Assembly: GCA_028821775.1 (NCBI GenBank)
Contig: JAPKFB010000022.1
Location: 1 to 64,000, forward strand
Source: Roseibacillus sp.
Lineage (GTDB): Bacteria > Verrucomicrobiota > Verrucomicrobiia > Verrucomicrobiales > Akkermansiaceae
Length of the DNA: 64,000 bases
Direction: 5' to 3'
Below are positions 28,501 through 36,906 of this stretch, piece by piece (the first letter of the stretch is position 1; each line of letters starts with the position of its first letter). A program made the translations under genes and the position numbers. Under the pieces are notes generated by a model. That model made no database searches, was not told where the DNA came from, and saw only the letters and a list, made by a program, of their open reading frames with translations.

Positions 28501-31500
28501 GATGTCCTCCGTCCTGCCAGGCCTGAGCACCTCCATCCGCAACACCTGGATCCCTCAACGGCGCGCGGTCATCATTCAGGACATGAAGGGACAAGATCTT
28601 TTCCGCTCGGACGACGCTCCTTCCTTCAATCATTTGGGAGGCTCGGTGGCACCCGGATTCCAAGTGAGCATGAGCGCCCCCGGCGGAGACATCTACTACA
28701 CCGTCGACGGGAGCGATCCCCGCTCGGCGCCGGACCCCAATGCCGGGGGGTTCTCCCGCGTCCTCCTTGCTGAAAACGCACCCAAACGCGTCCTGGTGCC
28801 AACCTCCAACGCTCTTGGCACCACCTGGACCGGCGGCAACGAACCCTTCAATGCTACCTCCTGGATCTCGGGCACCGCCGGGGTGGGGTACGACGAACAA
28901 TCCACCTACAACTCGCTCATCAACATCGATATCGAGGCCGAGATGAACAACAACAACACCTCGTGCTACATCCGCATTCCGTTCACGGTGACCGCAGGGG
29001 ATCTCCTCGACGTGAACTTCATGCAGTTGAAGGCGCGCTACGATGATGGCTTCGCGGCCTTTCTAAATGGCGTGCGCATCATCGGACCGAATGCCCCGGC
29101 CTCCCTCACCTACAACTCTCCCTCGCAGGGAAACAATTCGGACAGCTCCGCGGTAAATCTTCGCAGTTTCAACGTCACTGACTTTCTGGGTGAGCTCAAT
29201 CTCGGTGACAACATCCTCGCCATGCACGGATTGAATGACGGCATTGGCAGCTCCGACTTTCTAAACTCCGTTGCGCTCGAAGTAGGCGAGAATCTCACGG
29301 GCGGCGTTTCACCATCCGCTCTCGAATACGCCCTCCCAATCATCATCAATGGCAACACCTTCGTCAGGGCACGCACCGTTCGCAACGGGGAGTGGAGCGC
29401 GATCCTGGAAGCGGAGTACTTCCACGAACCGGACACCCCCTCCCTTCGCATCACGGAGATCATGTACAATCCGGATGGCGGCAGCGCATATGAGTTCATC
29501 GAATTGCAAAACGTGGGGACCCGCCTCGTGGACCTGGCACGCCTCCAGTTCTCGGGCATCACCTTCACCTTCCGGGAAGGAGCCACGCTCGCCCCGGGAG
29601 CGCGCCTGGTCCTCAGCTCCAACAATGGTCCCGCCGCCTTTGCCTCCCGCTATCCCGGCGTGGCCGTCTGGGGCTCCTTCGCCGGCAACCTCTCGAATGG
29701 CGGCGAGCGCATCGCCCTCACCGATGGCTTTGGCAACACCCTCACTTCGGTTGACTACCGCGATTCCGACGGATGGGCCACCGCCGCCGATGGGGAGGGA
29801 TTCTCTCTCGTCCTGCTCGACCCTTCGGGCGACCCCGATGACCCAGCCAACTGGACTGCCAGCTCCATGCTCGACGGCTCCCCCGGTCTCCCCGACCCCT
29901 CGCCCCCACCACCGCTCGTCACCTTCACCGAAGTCCTCGCAGACAACCAGGGAGCAGTCCCCCACGGTGACGGAGCTCCCGCCTTCATCGAGTTGCACAA
30001 TCCCAGCCTCAGCCCGGTAATCCTCACCGGATGGAGCTTGAGCAATGACGGAAACCTCCTCGACAAATTCAGCTTTCCACTCGGGAGCCAGATCGGAGCC
30101 GGACAACACCTCGTCATTTGGTGCACCACTCCCCAGGGAGTTCCCGGTCTCTACAGCGGCTTTGCTCTCGCGCCCGATGGGGGCTCCCTCTTCCTGACCA
30201 ACGCCGGCAATCGTCGAGTCGATGCACTTTCCTATGGCCTCCAAGTCCCCGATCTCTCCGTGAGCATGGTGGGCAACGACTGGACCCTCGCAATTCCCAC
30301 TCCCGGATCTGCCAGCCTCAACGCGGTCGCCCTCGCCTCACAATCACAACTCTCCATCAACGAGTGGGTTTCCAATCGCGTGCCCGGGCAATCCGACTGG
30401 CTCGAACTCTACAACCGGGATGCGAGCGCTCCGGTGCCCCTGCACGATCTCCATCTCAAGAGCGGAGATACCACTTTCGGATACCGCGCCCTCTCCTTCA
30501 TAGCCCCGGGAGGTTTCCTTCGTCTCTGGGCTGACGAAAAGGTTGGCCCCGCCCACCTCGACTTTCGCCTCCAGGCGGAGGGCGGAACCCTCTCTCTGCT
30601 CGACTCCAACGGCGTGGAATTCGAGACTCTGAATTACTCGTCGCAGAGCGAAGATGTCTCGAGCGGCCGCCTGCCCGATGGCGCCGCCTCCATCGTCACC
30701 TTCACCAATTCCGCCAGCCCCGGCGCCGCCAATTATCAGTCGAGAAATTCAGGTCTCCTCTTCAACGAATTGCGGGCCGAATTCGCCGGCGCTGGCCCGG
30801 GGTGGATCGAACTGAAGAACACAAGTGGCAACCTCTTCTCACTGACCGGGCACTCCCTGACCCTCGGTCATCGGGACGGAACTCGCTGGCCCTTCCCGAG
30901 CGGGCAAAGCATCCCGAGCAACCGCCACCTCGTCGTCATCTGCGACGGACTCCGAGCGCCCGCCTCTCTCCCCGGTGATATGAACACCGGTATCGCGCTC
31001 TCACCGGTCGGACAAGAGATCTATCTCTTCGATGCTGCCGGACACGAAATCGATCGTCTGCACTACGGTTCACAGGTTTCCGGCAAAAGCATCGGACGCC
31101 CCTCCGATCTCGGAACCTGGACCCTGCTCTCCTCTCCCACCCGGGGCACAGGCAACTCAGGGGGCGCCCAGCTTGGCCTCGTGAACGCACTGCGCATCAA
31201 TGAGTGGCTCGCCAATGCGGGCCTCAACGAGAGTGATTACGTCGAACTCTTCAACTCCTCCGCGCTACAATCGATCTCCCTCGCCGGTCTGCGCCTCACC
31301 GATGATCTCACTACCCATGGCATCAATCAGTTCACCATTCCCGCTTTGAGCTTCATCGGGCCCAGTTCGTTCGCGCTCTTCATCGCGGACGGTTCCCGGG
31401 AGGTGGGACACCTCCCCTTCAATCTCGACGCGAACGGCGAAACGCTCCGTCTATACAGCACAACCGGCTCCACCATCCTCAATGAAGTTACCTGGGGAAT

Positions 31501-31981
31501 TGAAAGCGAAGGAGTATCCTCTGGGCGCCTCCCGGACGGTGCAGCCGCCCTCGGGACGCTCGCTTTCCAATCCCCCGGAATCTCGAATCAGAGCAATCCA
31601 AATCTGGACAGCGATGGCGACGAGATGATCGATTCCTGGGAACTCGCCCACGGACTCAATCCCAATGATCCTGCGGACGCCACCCTGGACGCCGATGAGG
31701 ACGAGCGGTCAAACCTCTACGAATTCCGCAGCGGCACCAATCCGAACGACCCATCCAGCTTCCTCGCCATCTCCAGCACGAGCCGTGACGCTAACGAATT
31801 CAGGCTCGAATTTACGGCTCACGCCGGCATTCGCTACACCGTCGAGCACAGTGAAGATCTCGTCGCTTGGCAGCAACTGGAAGTCATCGAGAACCAGAGC
31901 GTGGATCGTCTCGAATCAGTGGTCGCCTCCGCGCCCGGAGCAAGACACTTCTATCGCTTGTCTGCGGAGCGGGCGCCGTAA
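25592..31981 (+). CDS. giant secreted multi-domain protein: Ig-like, about six lamin-tail domains, CotH-like kinase, chitobiase-like domain, TSP3-like Ca-binding tail
   Basis: About 2130 aa; repeated [IL]NE...WIEL(H/Y/K)N blocks; CotH-like LRVQGGDYVRGR...FINLFINGQYKGYYNATERIDDDFM...FYVWDAEWSFGN; DSDGDEMIDSWELAHGLNPNDPADATLDADEDERSN. Confidence 0.88.
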   Translation: MPLRSLLLLGLTTLSCNGAVLVARAAQWNYLKGTVEASAPTSAWRGVDFNDATWTVGNAPFRYGDGSGGTNLTDMRGNYTTLFLRRTFNVTEVALISSLELIIDFDDGYALWINGSLVHSQNPPQTYTYLATAGGSHESGTFQSFPLPNPQDFLVEGVNTIAIQVFNVNSTSSDLMMNPELVSTAPDSEPPVVVNLTPAPGNVMDLSQITVTFSEPVSGIDASDMTINDVEAQSVSGGGDQYTFSFASVPFGPATVEWSQDHGIRDTASPSNPFDSIVPGEVRSYLVIDDLPPTTTGLLPPPNLILRDLKDVSVSFSEPVTRVHAGDLLANGTPATAVSGAGAGPYVFSFSALGDGPLAMSWASNHGITDLAADPNSFLGASWSYTIDPNANPGSISINELIASNRSGRLDEDGEATDWIELHNFGTTPVNVMGWSLSDDPNEPSKFILPDRSITAGGYLLISASGKNRTHVGAGEIHTGFKLAASGEYLGLFTPELPRAVADELAPAFPVQRNDHSYGRDNLGTWRYYSSPTPGSPNGNSTILGLLPPPHVNIPRGFYRLAFDLHFASEDPLATIRYTTNGSEPTSTNGTVYTNSIRVTSTRVIRAAAFRRGYLPSEIITHSYFYNASSAVRSLPVVSLTTDNSNLWGSTGIQETNPRNTTKRGIAWERPVSAELINPDNSGFQKNCGLRVQGGDYVRGRYNPNGGLPFSKYSFRLYFRGDYGPTMLDYPFFEDSEVELFDRITLRAGMNDHSNPFIVDEMVRRMQFETKNVAARGNFINLFINGQYKGYYNATERIDDDFMRSWHGGDNRWDVIAQFGEVREGDSAEWNSMRSIVGRDMTIPTNYQAALQVLDLDNFIDYLLVNVYGGTGDWPHNNWRAARERVSGAKFRFYVWDAEWSFGNLGRSVSGNTLTGELGGDSEIALLYQSLLQSAEFRLRWADRAHKHFYNGGSMEDARNLERYEELRSKMSSVLPGLSTSIRNTWIPQRRAVIIQDMKGQDLFRSDDAPSFNHLGGSVAPGFQVSMSAPGGDIYYTVDGSDPRSAPDPNAGGFSRVLLAENAPKRVLVPTSNALGTTWTGGNEPFNATSWISGTAGVGYDEQSTYNSLINIDIEAEMNNNNTSCYIRIPFTVTAGDLLDVNFMQLKARYDDGFAAFLNGVRIIGPNAPASLTYNSPSQGNNSDSSAVNLRSFNVTDFLGELNLGDNILAMHGLNDGIGSSDFLNSVALEVGENLTGGVSPSALEYALPIIINGNTFVRARTVRNGEWSAILEAEYFHEPDTPSLRITEIMYNPDGGSAYEFIELQNVGTRLVDLARLQFSGITFTFREGATLAPGARLVLSSNNGPAAFASRYPGVAVWGSFAGNLSNGGERIALTDGFGNTLTSVDYRDSDGWATAADGEGFSLVLLDPSGDPDDPANWTASSMLDGSPGLPDPSPPPPLVTFTEVLADNQGAVPHGDGAPAFIELHNPSLSPVILTGWSLSNDGNLLDKFSFPLGSQIGAGQHLVIWCTTPQGVPGLYSGFALAPDGGSLFLTNAGNRRVDALSYGLQVPDLSVSMVGNDWTLAIPTPGSASLNAVALASQSQLSINEWVSNRVPGQSDWLELYNRDASAPVPLHDLHLKSGDTTFGYRALSFIAPGGFLRLWADEKVGPAHLDFRLQAEGGTLSLLDSNGVEFETLNYSSQSEDVSSGRLPDGAASIVTFTNSASPGAANYQSRNSGLLFNELRAEFAGAGPGWIELKNTSGNLFSLTGHSLTLGHRDGTRWPFPSGQSIPSNRHLVVICDGLRAPASLPGDMNTGIALSPVGQEIYLFDAAGHEIDRLHYGSQVSGKSIGRPSDLGTWTLLSSPTRGTGNSGGAQLGLVNALRINEWLANAGLNESDYVELFNSSALQSISLAGLRLTDDLTTHGINQFTIPALSFIGPSSFALFIADGSREVGHLPFNLDANGETLRLYSTTGSTILNEVTWGIESEGVSSGRLPDGAAALGTLAFQSPGISNQSNPNLDSDGDEMIDSWELAHGLNPNDPADATLDADEDERSNLYEFRSGTNPNDPSSFLAISSTSRDANEFRLEFTAHAGIRYTVEHSEDLVAWQQLEVIENQSVDRLESVVASAPGARHFYRLSAERAP

Positions 31982-32080
31982 TCACGACGATGCGCAGCAA
32001 GCGCCCCTCCCCACCGGCCCAGAGGAGAGACTTTAGGCATGGCGCTTGAAATACCCCGCCTCGGCCCTCAGCTTCCTCCC

Positions 32081-33499
32081 ATGGCGCGCGCATTTCTCGA
32101 CGACAACTTCCTGCTGCACAGTAAAACAGCGGAGCATCTCTACCACGAAGTGGCAGCTGTGCAGCCCATTATTGACTATCACACCCACTTGCCGCCCCAG
32201 GAAGTGGCCGAGAATCAGCGCTGGGAAAACATCACCGCGCTTTGGTTGAGCGAAGATCACTACAAGTGGCGGGCGATGCGCGCAAACGGCATTCCCGAGA
32301 CTCACATCACCGGCAATGCGTCTCCTCGCGACAAGTTCCAAGCCTGGTCCCAGACCATTCCCAACACCATCGGCAACCCCCTCTTTCACTGGACTCATCT
32401 TGAACTCCGGCGCTGCTTCGGAATCGACACTCTGCTCAATCCGGACACCGCAGAGGAAGTCTGGAACGCCGCCAACGAGCGAATCGCTGAAAAAGACTTT
32501 TGTGCCCACGGTCTCCTCGAACGCTTCAAGGTCGACACCGTCGGAACGACCGATGATCCGTCCGATTCTCTGGCCCATCATGAGGCCTGCGCAGCTCTCG
32601 ATCTTGAAACCAAAATCTATCCCACCTTTCGGCCCGACAAGGCCTTCATGATCGACCGTCCCCACATTCTGAATCCCTTCTGCGATCGCTTGGGGGAAGC
32701 AGCCGACATCGAGATCAACTCCGTGGATGAACTCCTCAAAGCGCTGAAGAAGCGCCACGACGATTTTCATGCTGTGGGCTGCCGACTCTCCGATCACGGC
32801 ATGAAGCATTGCCCCTCAGCCCCTTGCTCCGAGAAAGACGCAGCTGCCATCTTTCATAATGCGCGCTCCGACCTCGATGTTAACGTCTCGGATGTTGATC
32901 AGTTCACAGCCTACATCATGCAGCACCTCGCACGCTGGAATTCAGAGCGCGGCTGGACCATGCAACTACACCTCGCGCCGGTGCGGAACCCAAACTCTCG
33001 CTATTTCAGTCAGGTGGGCCCGGACTCCGGATTCGATACCATCGGGGACTGGCCCCAAGGCGAAGCTCTCTTGAGGTTTCTCGATCTCCTCGATGGCGTC
33101 AAAGCTCTCCCCAAGACGATTCTCTACAATCTCAATCCCCGTGACAACGCCCTCTTTGCAGCTGCCTGCGGTTCCTTCCAGGAGGGTCCCACCCCAGCCA
33201 AGATCCAATGGGGCTCCGCCTGGTGGTACAATGACACCCTGCGGGGCATGACCGATCAGATTCAAACCCTCGCCTCCATCGGACTCCTGCCGCGCTTCGT
33301 GGGCATGCTCACCGACTCACGCTCCTTCCTGTCCTATCCCCGCCACGAATACTTCCGGCGTCTCCTCTGTAATCTCATCGCCACCGATGTGGAGAACGGA
33401 GAGATTCCGGACGACAGGGATCTTCTTGATTCCCTCATTCGCGGCATTTGCTATGAAAATGCCAAAGCCTACTTCACCTTTCCTCACCATGACTGCTAA
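32081..33499 (+). CDS. uxaC: glucuronate isomerase
   Basis: FLDDNFLLHSKTAEHLYHEVAAVQPIIDYHTHLPPQEVAEN, WKWRAMRANGIPE-like, FVGMLTDSRSFLSYPRHEYFRRLLCNLI. Confidence 0.96.
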   Translation: MARAFLDDNFLLHSKTAEHLYHEVAAVQPIIDYHTHLPPQEVAENQRWENITALWLSEDHYKWRAMRANGIPETHITGNASPRDKFQAWSQTIPNTIGNPLFHWTHLELRRCFGIDTLLNPDTAEEVWNAANERIAEKDFCAHGLLERFKVDTVGTTDDPSDSLAHHEACAALDLETKIYPTFRPDKAFMIDRPHILNPFCDRLGEAADIEINSVDELLKALKKRHDDFHAVGCRLSDHGMKHCPSAPCSEKDAAAIFHNARSDLDVNVSDVDQFTAYIMQHLARWNSERGWTMQLHLAPVRNPNSRYFSQVGPDSGFDTIGDWPQGEALLRFLDLLDGVKALPKTILYNLNPRDNALFAAACGSFQEGPTPAKIQWGSAWWYNDTLRGMTDQIQTLASIGLLPRFVGMLTDSRSFLSYPRHEYFRRLLCNLIATDVENGEIPDDRDLLDSLIRGICYENAKAYFTFPHHDC

Positions 33500-35414
33500 C
33501 CGCCACCTTGGGCTCACGCTCCTCTTCCTCGTCCTTTGCCTCCCTCCTCTCGCTTCTGCGGCCCCGGCCCAGCAGCCCAACATCCTCTGGCTCTCTGCCG
33601 AGGACCACGGTCCGCATCTCGGTTGCTACGGCGACAAGTATGCCACCACCCCCAATGTGGACGCCTTCGCAAAACGGTCGCTGCTATATAGCAAGGCCGT
33701 TTCCACCGCTCCAGTCTGCGCCCCCGCGCGCACCACGATCATTTGCGGCATGTATGCCCCATCGGTCGGCGGCCACCACATGCGCTCCCAGGCACCCAAA
33801 CCCAAGTGGCTCAAATTCTATCCTGAGTTTCTTCGTGAAGCGGGTTACTACTGCACCAACAGTTCGAAGACAGACTACAACATCGATCACAACATCAAGG
33901 AGATCTGGAACGAATCTTCGGGCAAGGCCCACTACCGTAACCGCAAGGAAGGACAGCCCTTCTTCGCAATCTTCAACCAGACCTGTACACACGAGAGCAA
34001 GATCCGCAGCGCGAACGCCAAAACGATCCATGACCCCGCCTTGGCAACCCTCCCGCCCTACCATCCTGACACTCCCGAAGTGCGCAGCAACTGGGCCCAG
34101 TACTACGATCGTCTCACCCAGATGGACGACTGGTTTGCCGGTCACCTGAAAGCGCTTGCAGAAGCCGGACTCGCCGAAGATACCATCGTGATCTTCTGGG
34201 CCGACCACGGTTCCGGCATGCCGCGCGGCAAGCGCTACGCCGGATGGAGTGGACTCCATGTCCCCATGATCGTGAATATTCCCGAGAAGTGGAAGCACCT
34301 GCGCCCTCCCGAATACAAGGCGGGCGGCAAGTCCGACCGATTGGTGGGCTTTGTCGATCTCGGCGCAACCACTCTTTCTCTCGCAGGGATCAAGCCCGCA
34401 GAGTTCCAGCAGGGCAATGCCTTCCTCGGCAAGTTCGTCACCGATCCGCCCAAGTATTCCTACGGCTTCCGCGGCCGTATGGACGAACGCCCCGATTGCT
34501 CCCGCACCGTGATGAATGGCCGATATGTCTATATCCGCAACTTCATGCCCCACCTCCCACACGGGCAGAGCCTGAACTATCAACTCCAGACCCAAGCCAC
34601 TCGCGTGTGGCGTCGTCTCTACCGTGAAGGAAAACTCAATGCGGTGCAGTCTGCCTTCTGGAAGAAGAAAGCTCCTGAGGAACTCTACGACATCACCAAG
34701 GACTACCACGAGACTGTGAACCTGGCCCTCGATCCGACCCATCAGACCCAACTCGTGACCATGCGCGAAGCCCTCTATGCCAACATTAAGGCGACCCATG
34801 ATGTCGCGCTCTTTCCTGAAGGAATGTTTCACGATGAAGCGAGGAAGCACGGGGTCACCCCGGCCGATCTCACCCGCAAGGAAGGGGCCTATCCCGTTGA
34901 TGAGATTCGCAAGTCTGCCGACCTCTTACTCAACGCCGAACTCAAACCCGGAGGCCTCGCTCCCATGCTCAGCGCGAAGCTTCCAGCCCAACGGTTCTGG
35001 GCCGCCCTCGCCTGTCTCTACAAGGGCGAACACTTTAGTCATGCCCTCAGTAGCCAGCTCACCGCCTTGCTCCAGGATCCTTCCCGGAGCGTTCGGATTG
35101 CAGCCGGTGAAGTGCTTGCGACCTATCCCAGCGACAAGAAGCAACGGGATCTCGCCATGGCCGTCCTGCTCGAAAACAGCGACCCCACCAAATCCAGCGC
35201 CTTCCATGCAGTCTCCGCCCTCAACGCCTTGGAGCATCTCCCCCTTCTTCCCAAGCCTCTCAAGGAGCAGATTGCCAAGCTGCCCACCAACGATCCCAAC
35301 GTCCCCGGCCGCCCCAACGGCTATGTTTCACGCATGAAAAGCCACATCGCTTCTCCCATCCCTGATCATTTTACGGCCACTCCTCAAACCAGGAAAGCCC
35401 GGAAGAAGAAATAG
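33489..35414 (+). CDS. sulfatase, Cys-type formylglycine motif, with C-terminal repeat-like extension
   Basis: QPNILWLSAEDHGPHLGCYGD; CAPAR motif (33717-33731); FWADHGSGMPRGKRYAGWSGLHVPMIV; start overlaps the uxaC stop. Confidence 0.94.
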   Translation: MTANRHLGLTLLFLVLCLPPLASAAPAQQPNILWLSAEDHGPHLGCYGDKYATTPNVDAFAKRSLLYSKAVSTAPVCAPARTTIICGMYAPSVGGHHMRSQAPKPKWLKFYPEFLREAGYYCTNSSKTDYNIDHNIKEIWNESSGKAHYRNRKEGQPFFAIFNQTCTHESKIRSANAKTIHDPALATLPPYHPDTPEVRSNWAQYYDRLTQMDDWFAGHLKALAEAGLAEDTIVIFWADHGSGMPRGKRYAGWSGLHVPMIVNIPEKWKHLRPPEYKAGGKSDRLVGFVDLGATTLSLAGIKPAEFQQGNAFLGKFVTDPPKYSYGFRGRMDERPDCSRTVMNGRYVYIRNFMPHLPHGQSLNYQLQTQATRVWRRLYREGKLNAVQSAFWKKKAPEELYDITKDYHETVNLALDPTHQTQLVTMREALYANIKATHDVALFPEGMFHDEARKHGVTPADLTRKEGAYPVDEIRKSADLLLNAELKPGGLAPMLSAKLPAQRFWAALACLYKGEHFSHALSSQLTALLQDPSRSVRIAAGEVLATYPSDKKQRDLAMAVLLENSDPTKSSAFHAVSALNALEHLPLLPKPLKEQIAKLPTNDPNVPGRPNGYVSRMKSHIASPIPDHFTATPQTRKARKKK

Positions 35415-35662
35415 CCCCCCAGTTTGTCCTCCCGCCCTTTCCTGGAGAGCGCGGCATTCCAGGCTTCCCAAAAATTCATGTCGCAACTTGCGGCCTCTTT
35501 TCCCGGTCAGAAACATGGCCTGAGTGACATCCACTCTCTCGTTGCCAGAGCGGCGCGAGAAGCAGCCAAGAAAGCAGAATACCCGGGGCATAATCCCTGC
35601 TTCTCCCCCAAGCTGCCAAGGACAGGGTTGAAAAACACCAGCACGGTGTCATTAGTCCCCCC

Positions 35663-36892
35663 GTGAGTGACGCCCCCGCCCAGGAGAAGCGCAAACGTGT
35701 CAACGTGCGCCGTCCCGATGTCATGGAGAAGGTTCAGGCGGAGGTGGAGAAGCACTATCACTCTCCCATCGTGGAAAAATTCCGCAATCGTGGCGGCACC
35801 CTCACCATCGATAACACCACCCTTCGCCTGGCTCAGACATTTGGATTTTGTTACGGAGTGGAACGCGCGATCGATCTGGCCTACGCTTCTCGCCGGGTTT
35901 TTCCGGAGAATCGCATTTTCCTGATTGGTGAGATCATCCACAACCCCGAGGTCAACCGGCAATTGGTCGGTATGGGGATCGTCTCTCTTCCCTGGAAGGA
36001 GATGGACCAGCAATACGACGAGATCACTCCCGACGACGTCGTGATCGTGCCCGCCTTTGGCGCTCCCACCACTTTCATGGAGAAAATCGAGGCCTCCGGT
36101 TGCTATGTCGTCGATACAACCTGTGGCGACGTCATGAAAGTCTGGCGGCGAGTGCGCACCTACGCCAAGACTGGAGCAACCTCCATCATCCATGGAAAGA
36201 AAGGCCACGAGGAGACTCGAGCCACCGCTTCCCGCGCCCAGGGAATCGATGGCAAGGGACACTACCTCATCGCCCTCACCCTCGAGGAGACCGACTATAT
36301 CTGCGACTACATCCGCAAGGGAGGCGACCGCGAAGAGTTCCTCGCCCGATTTGGAGAAGCAACTTCAGAGGGCTTCGATCCCGATCTTCACCTGGTCGAG
36401 GTGGGGGTGGCCAATCAGACCACCATGCTCAAAAGCGAAACCGAAGAGATGCAGCGGCGCATCAGCACCGCGATTGAGGATCGCTACGGATCGAGCGCCA
36501 ACTACCAGGTGTTCGACACCATTTGCGGAGCAACTCAGGAACGGCAGGACGCCCTCTTCGACATGCTGCGTGATCCGATGGACATCCTGCTGGTGATCGG
36601 CGGCTACAACAGCTCGAACACATCCCACCTCGTCGAGATCGGTCAGGACCAACTTCCCACCTTCTTCATCCGCCAAGCGAGTTGTCTGGCCTCGATCGAG
36701 AAAATTGCCAACTACGACCTCAAGGCGAAGGAGGAGATTGAAAGCGACTACCCGGGCAAACTCCTGCGAGGCAAGCCCGCCGTGATCGGAATTACCGCAG
36801 GGGCATCCTGTCCTGCCAACCTCATCGAGGCAACGATCCTGCGAGCCTTCGAGTTACGGGGAATTTCGAGAGCGCGCGTGGAGGAAGCATAA
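35663..36892 (+). CDS. ispH: 4-hydroxy-3-methylbut-2-enyl diphosphate reductase, long plant/cyanobacterial-type, GTG start
   Basis: AQTFGFCYGVERAIDLAYASRRVFPENRIFLIGEIIHNPEVN, VDTTCGDVMKVWRRV, GGYNSSNTSHLVEI. Confidence 0.94.
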   Translation: MSDAPAQEKRKRVNVRRPDVMEKVQAEVEKHYHSPIVEKFRNRGGTLTIDNTTLRLAQTFGFCYGVERAIDLAYASRRVFPENRIFLIGEIIHNPEVNRQLVGMGIVSLPWKEMDQQYDEITPDDVVIVPAFGAPTTFMEKIEASGCYVVDTTCGDVMKVWRRVRTYAKTGATSIIHGKKGHEETRATASRAQGIDGKGHYLIALTLEETDYICDYIRKGGDREEFLARFGEATSEGFDPDLHLVEVGVANQTTMLKSETEEMQRRISTAIEDRYGSSANYQVFDTICGATQERQDALFDMLRDPMDILLVIGGYNSSNTSHLVEIGQDQLPTFFIRQASCLASIEKIANYDLKAKEEIESDYPGKLLRGKPAVIGITAGASCPANLIEATILRAFELRGISRARVEEA

Positions 36893-36906
36893 GGCCTTCC
36901 CTTTAC

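Noticed and set aside
33684-34850. 388 aa minus-strand ORF antisense to the second sulfatase
   Set aside because: Antisense artefact; the sense protein has full sulfatase motifs
35424-35666. 80 aa ORF upstream of ispH
   Set aside because: TTG start, no RBS or family signal, ends overlapping the ispH start
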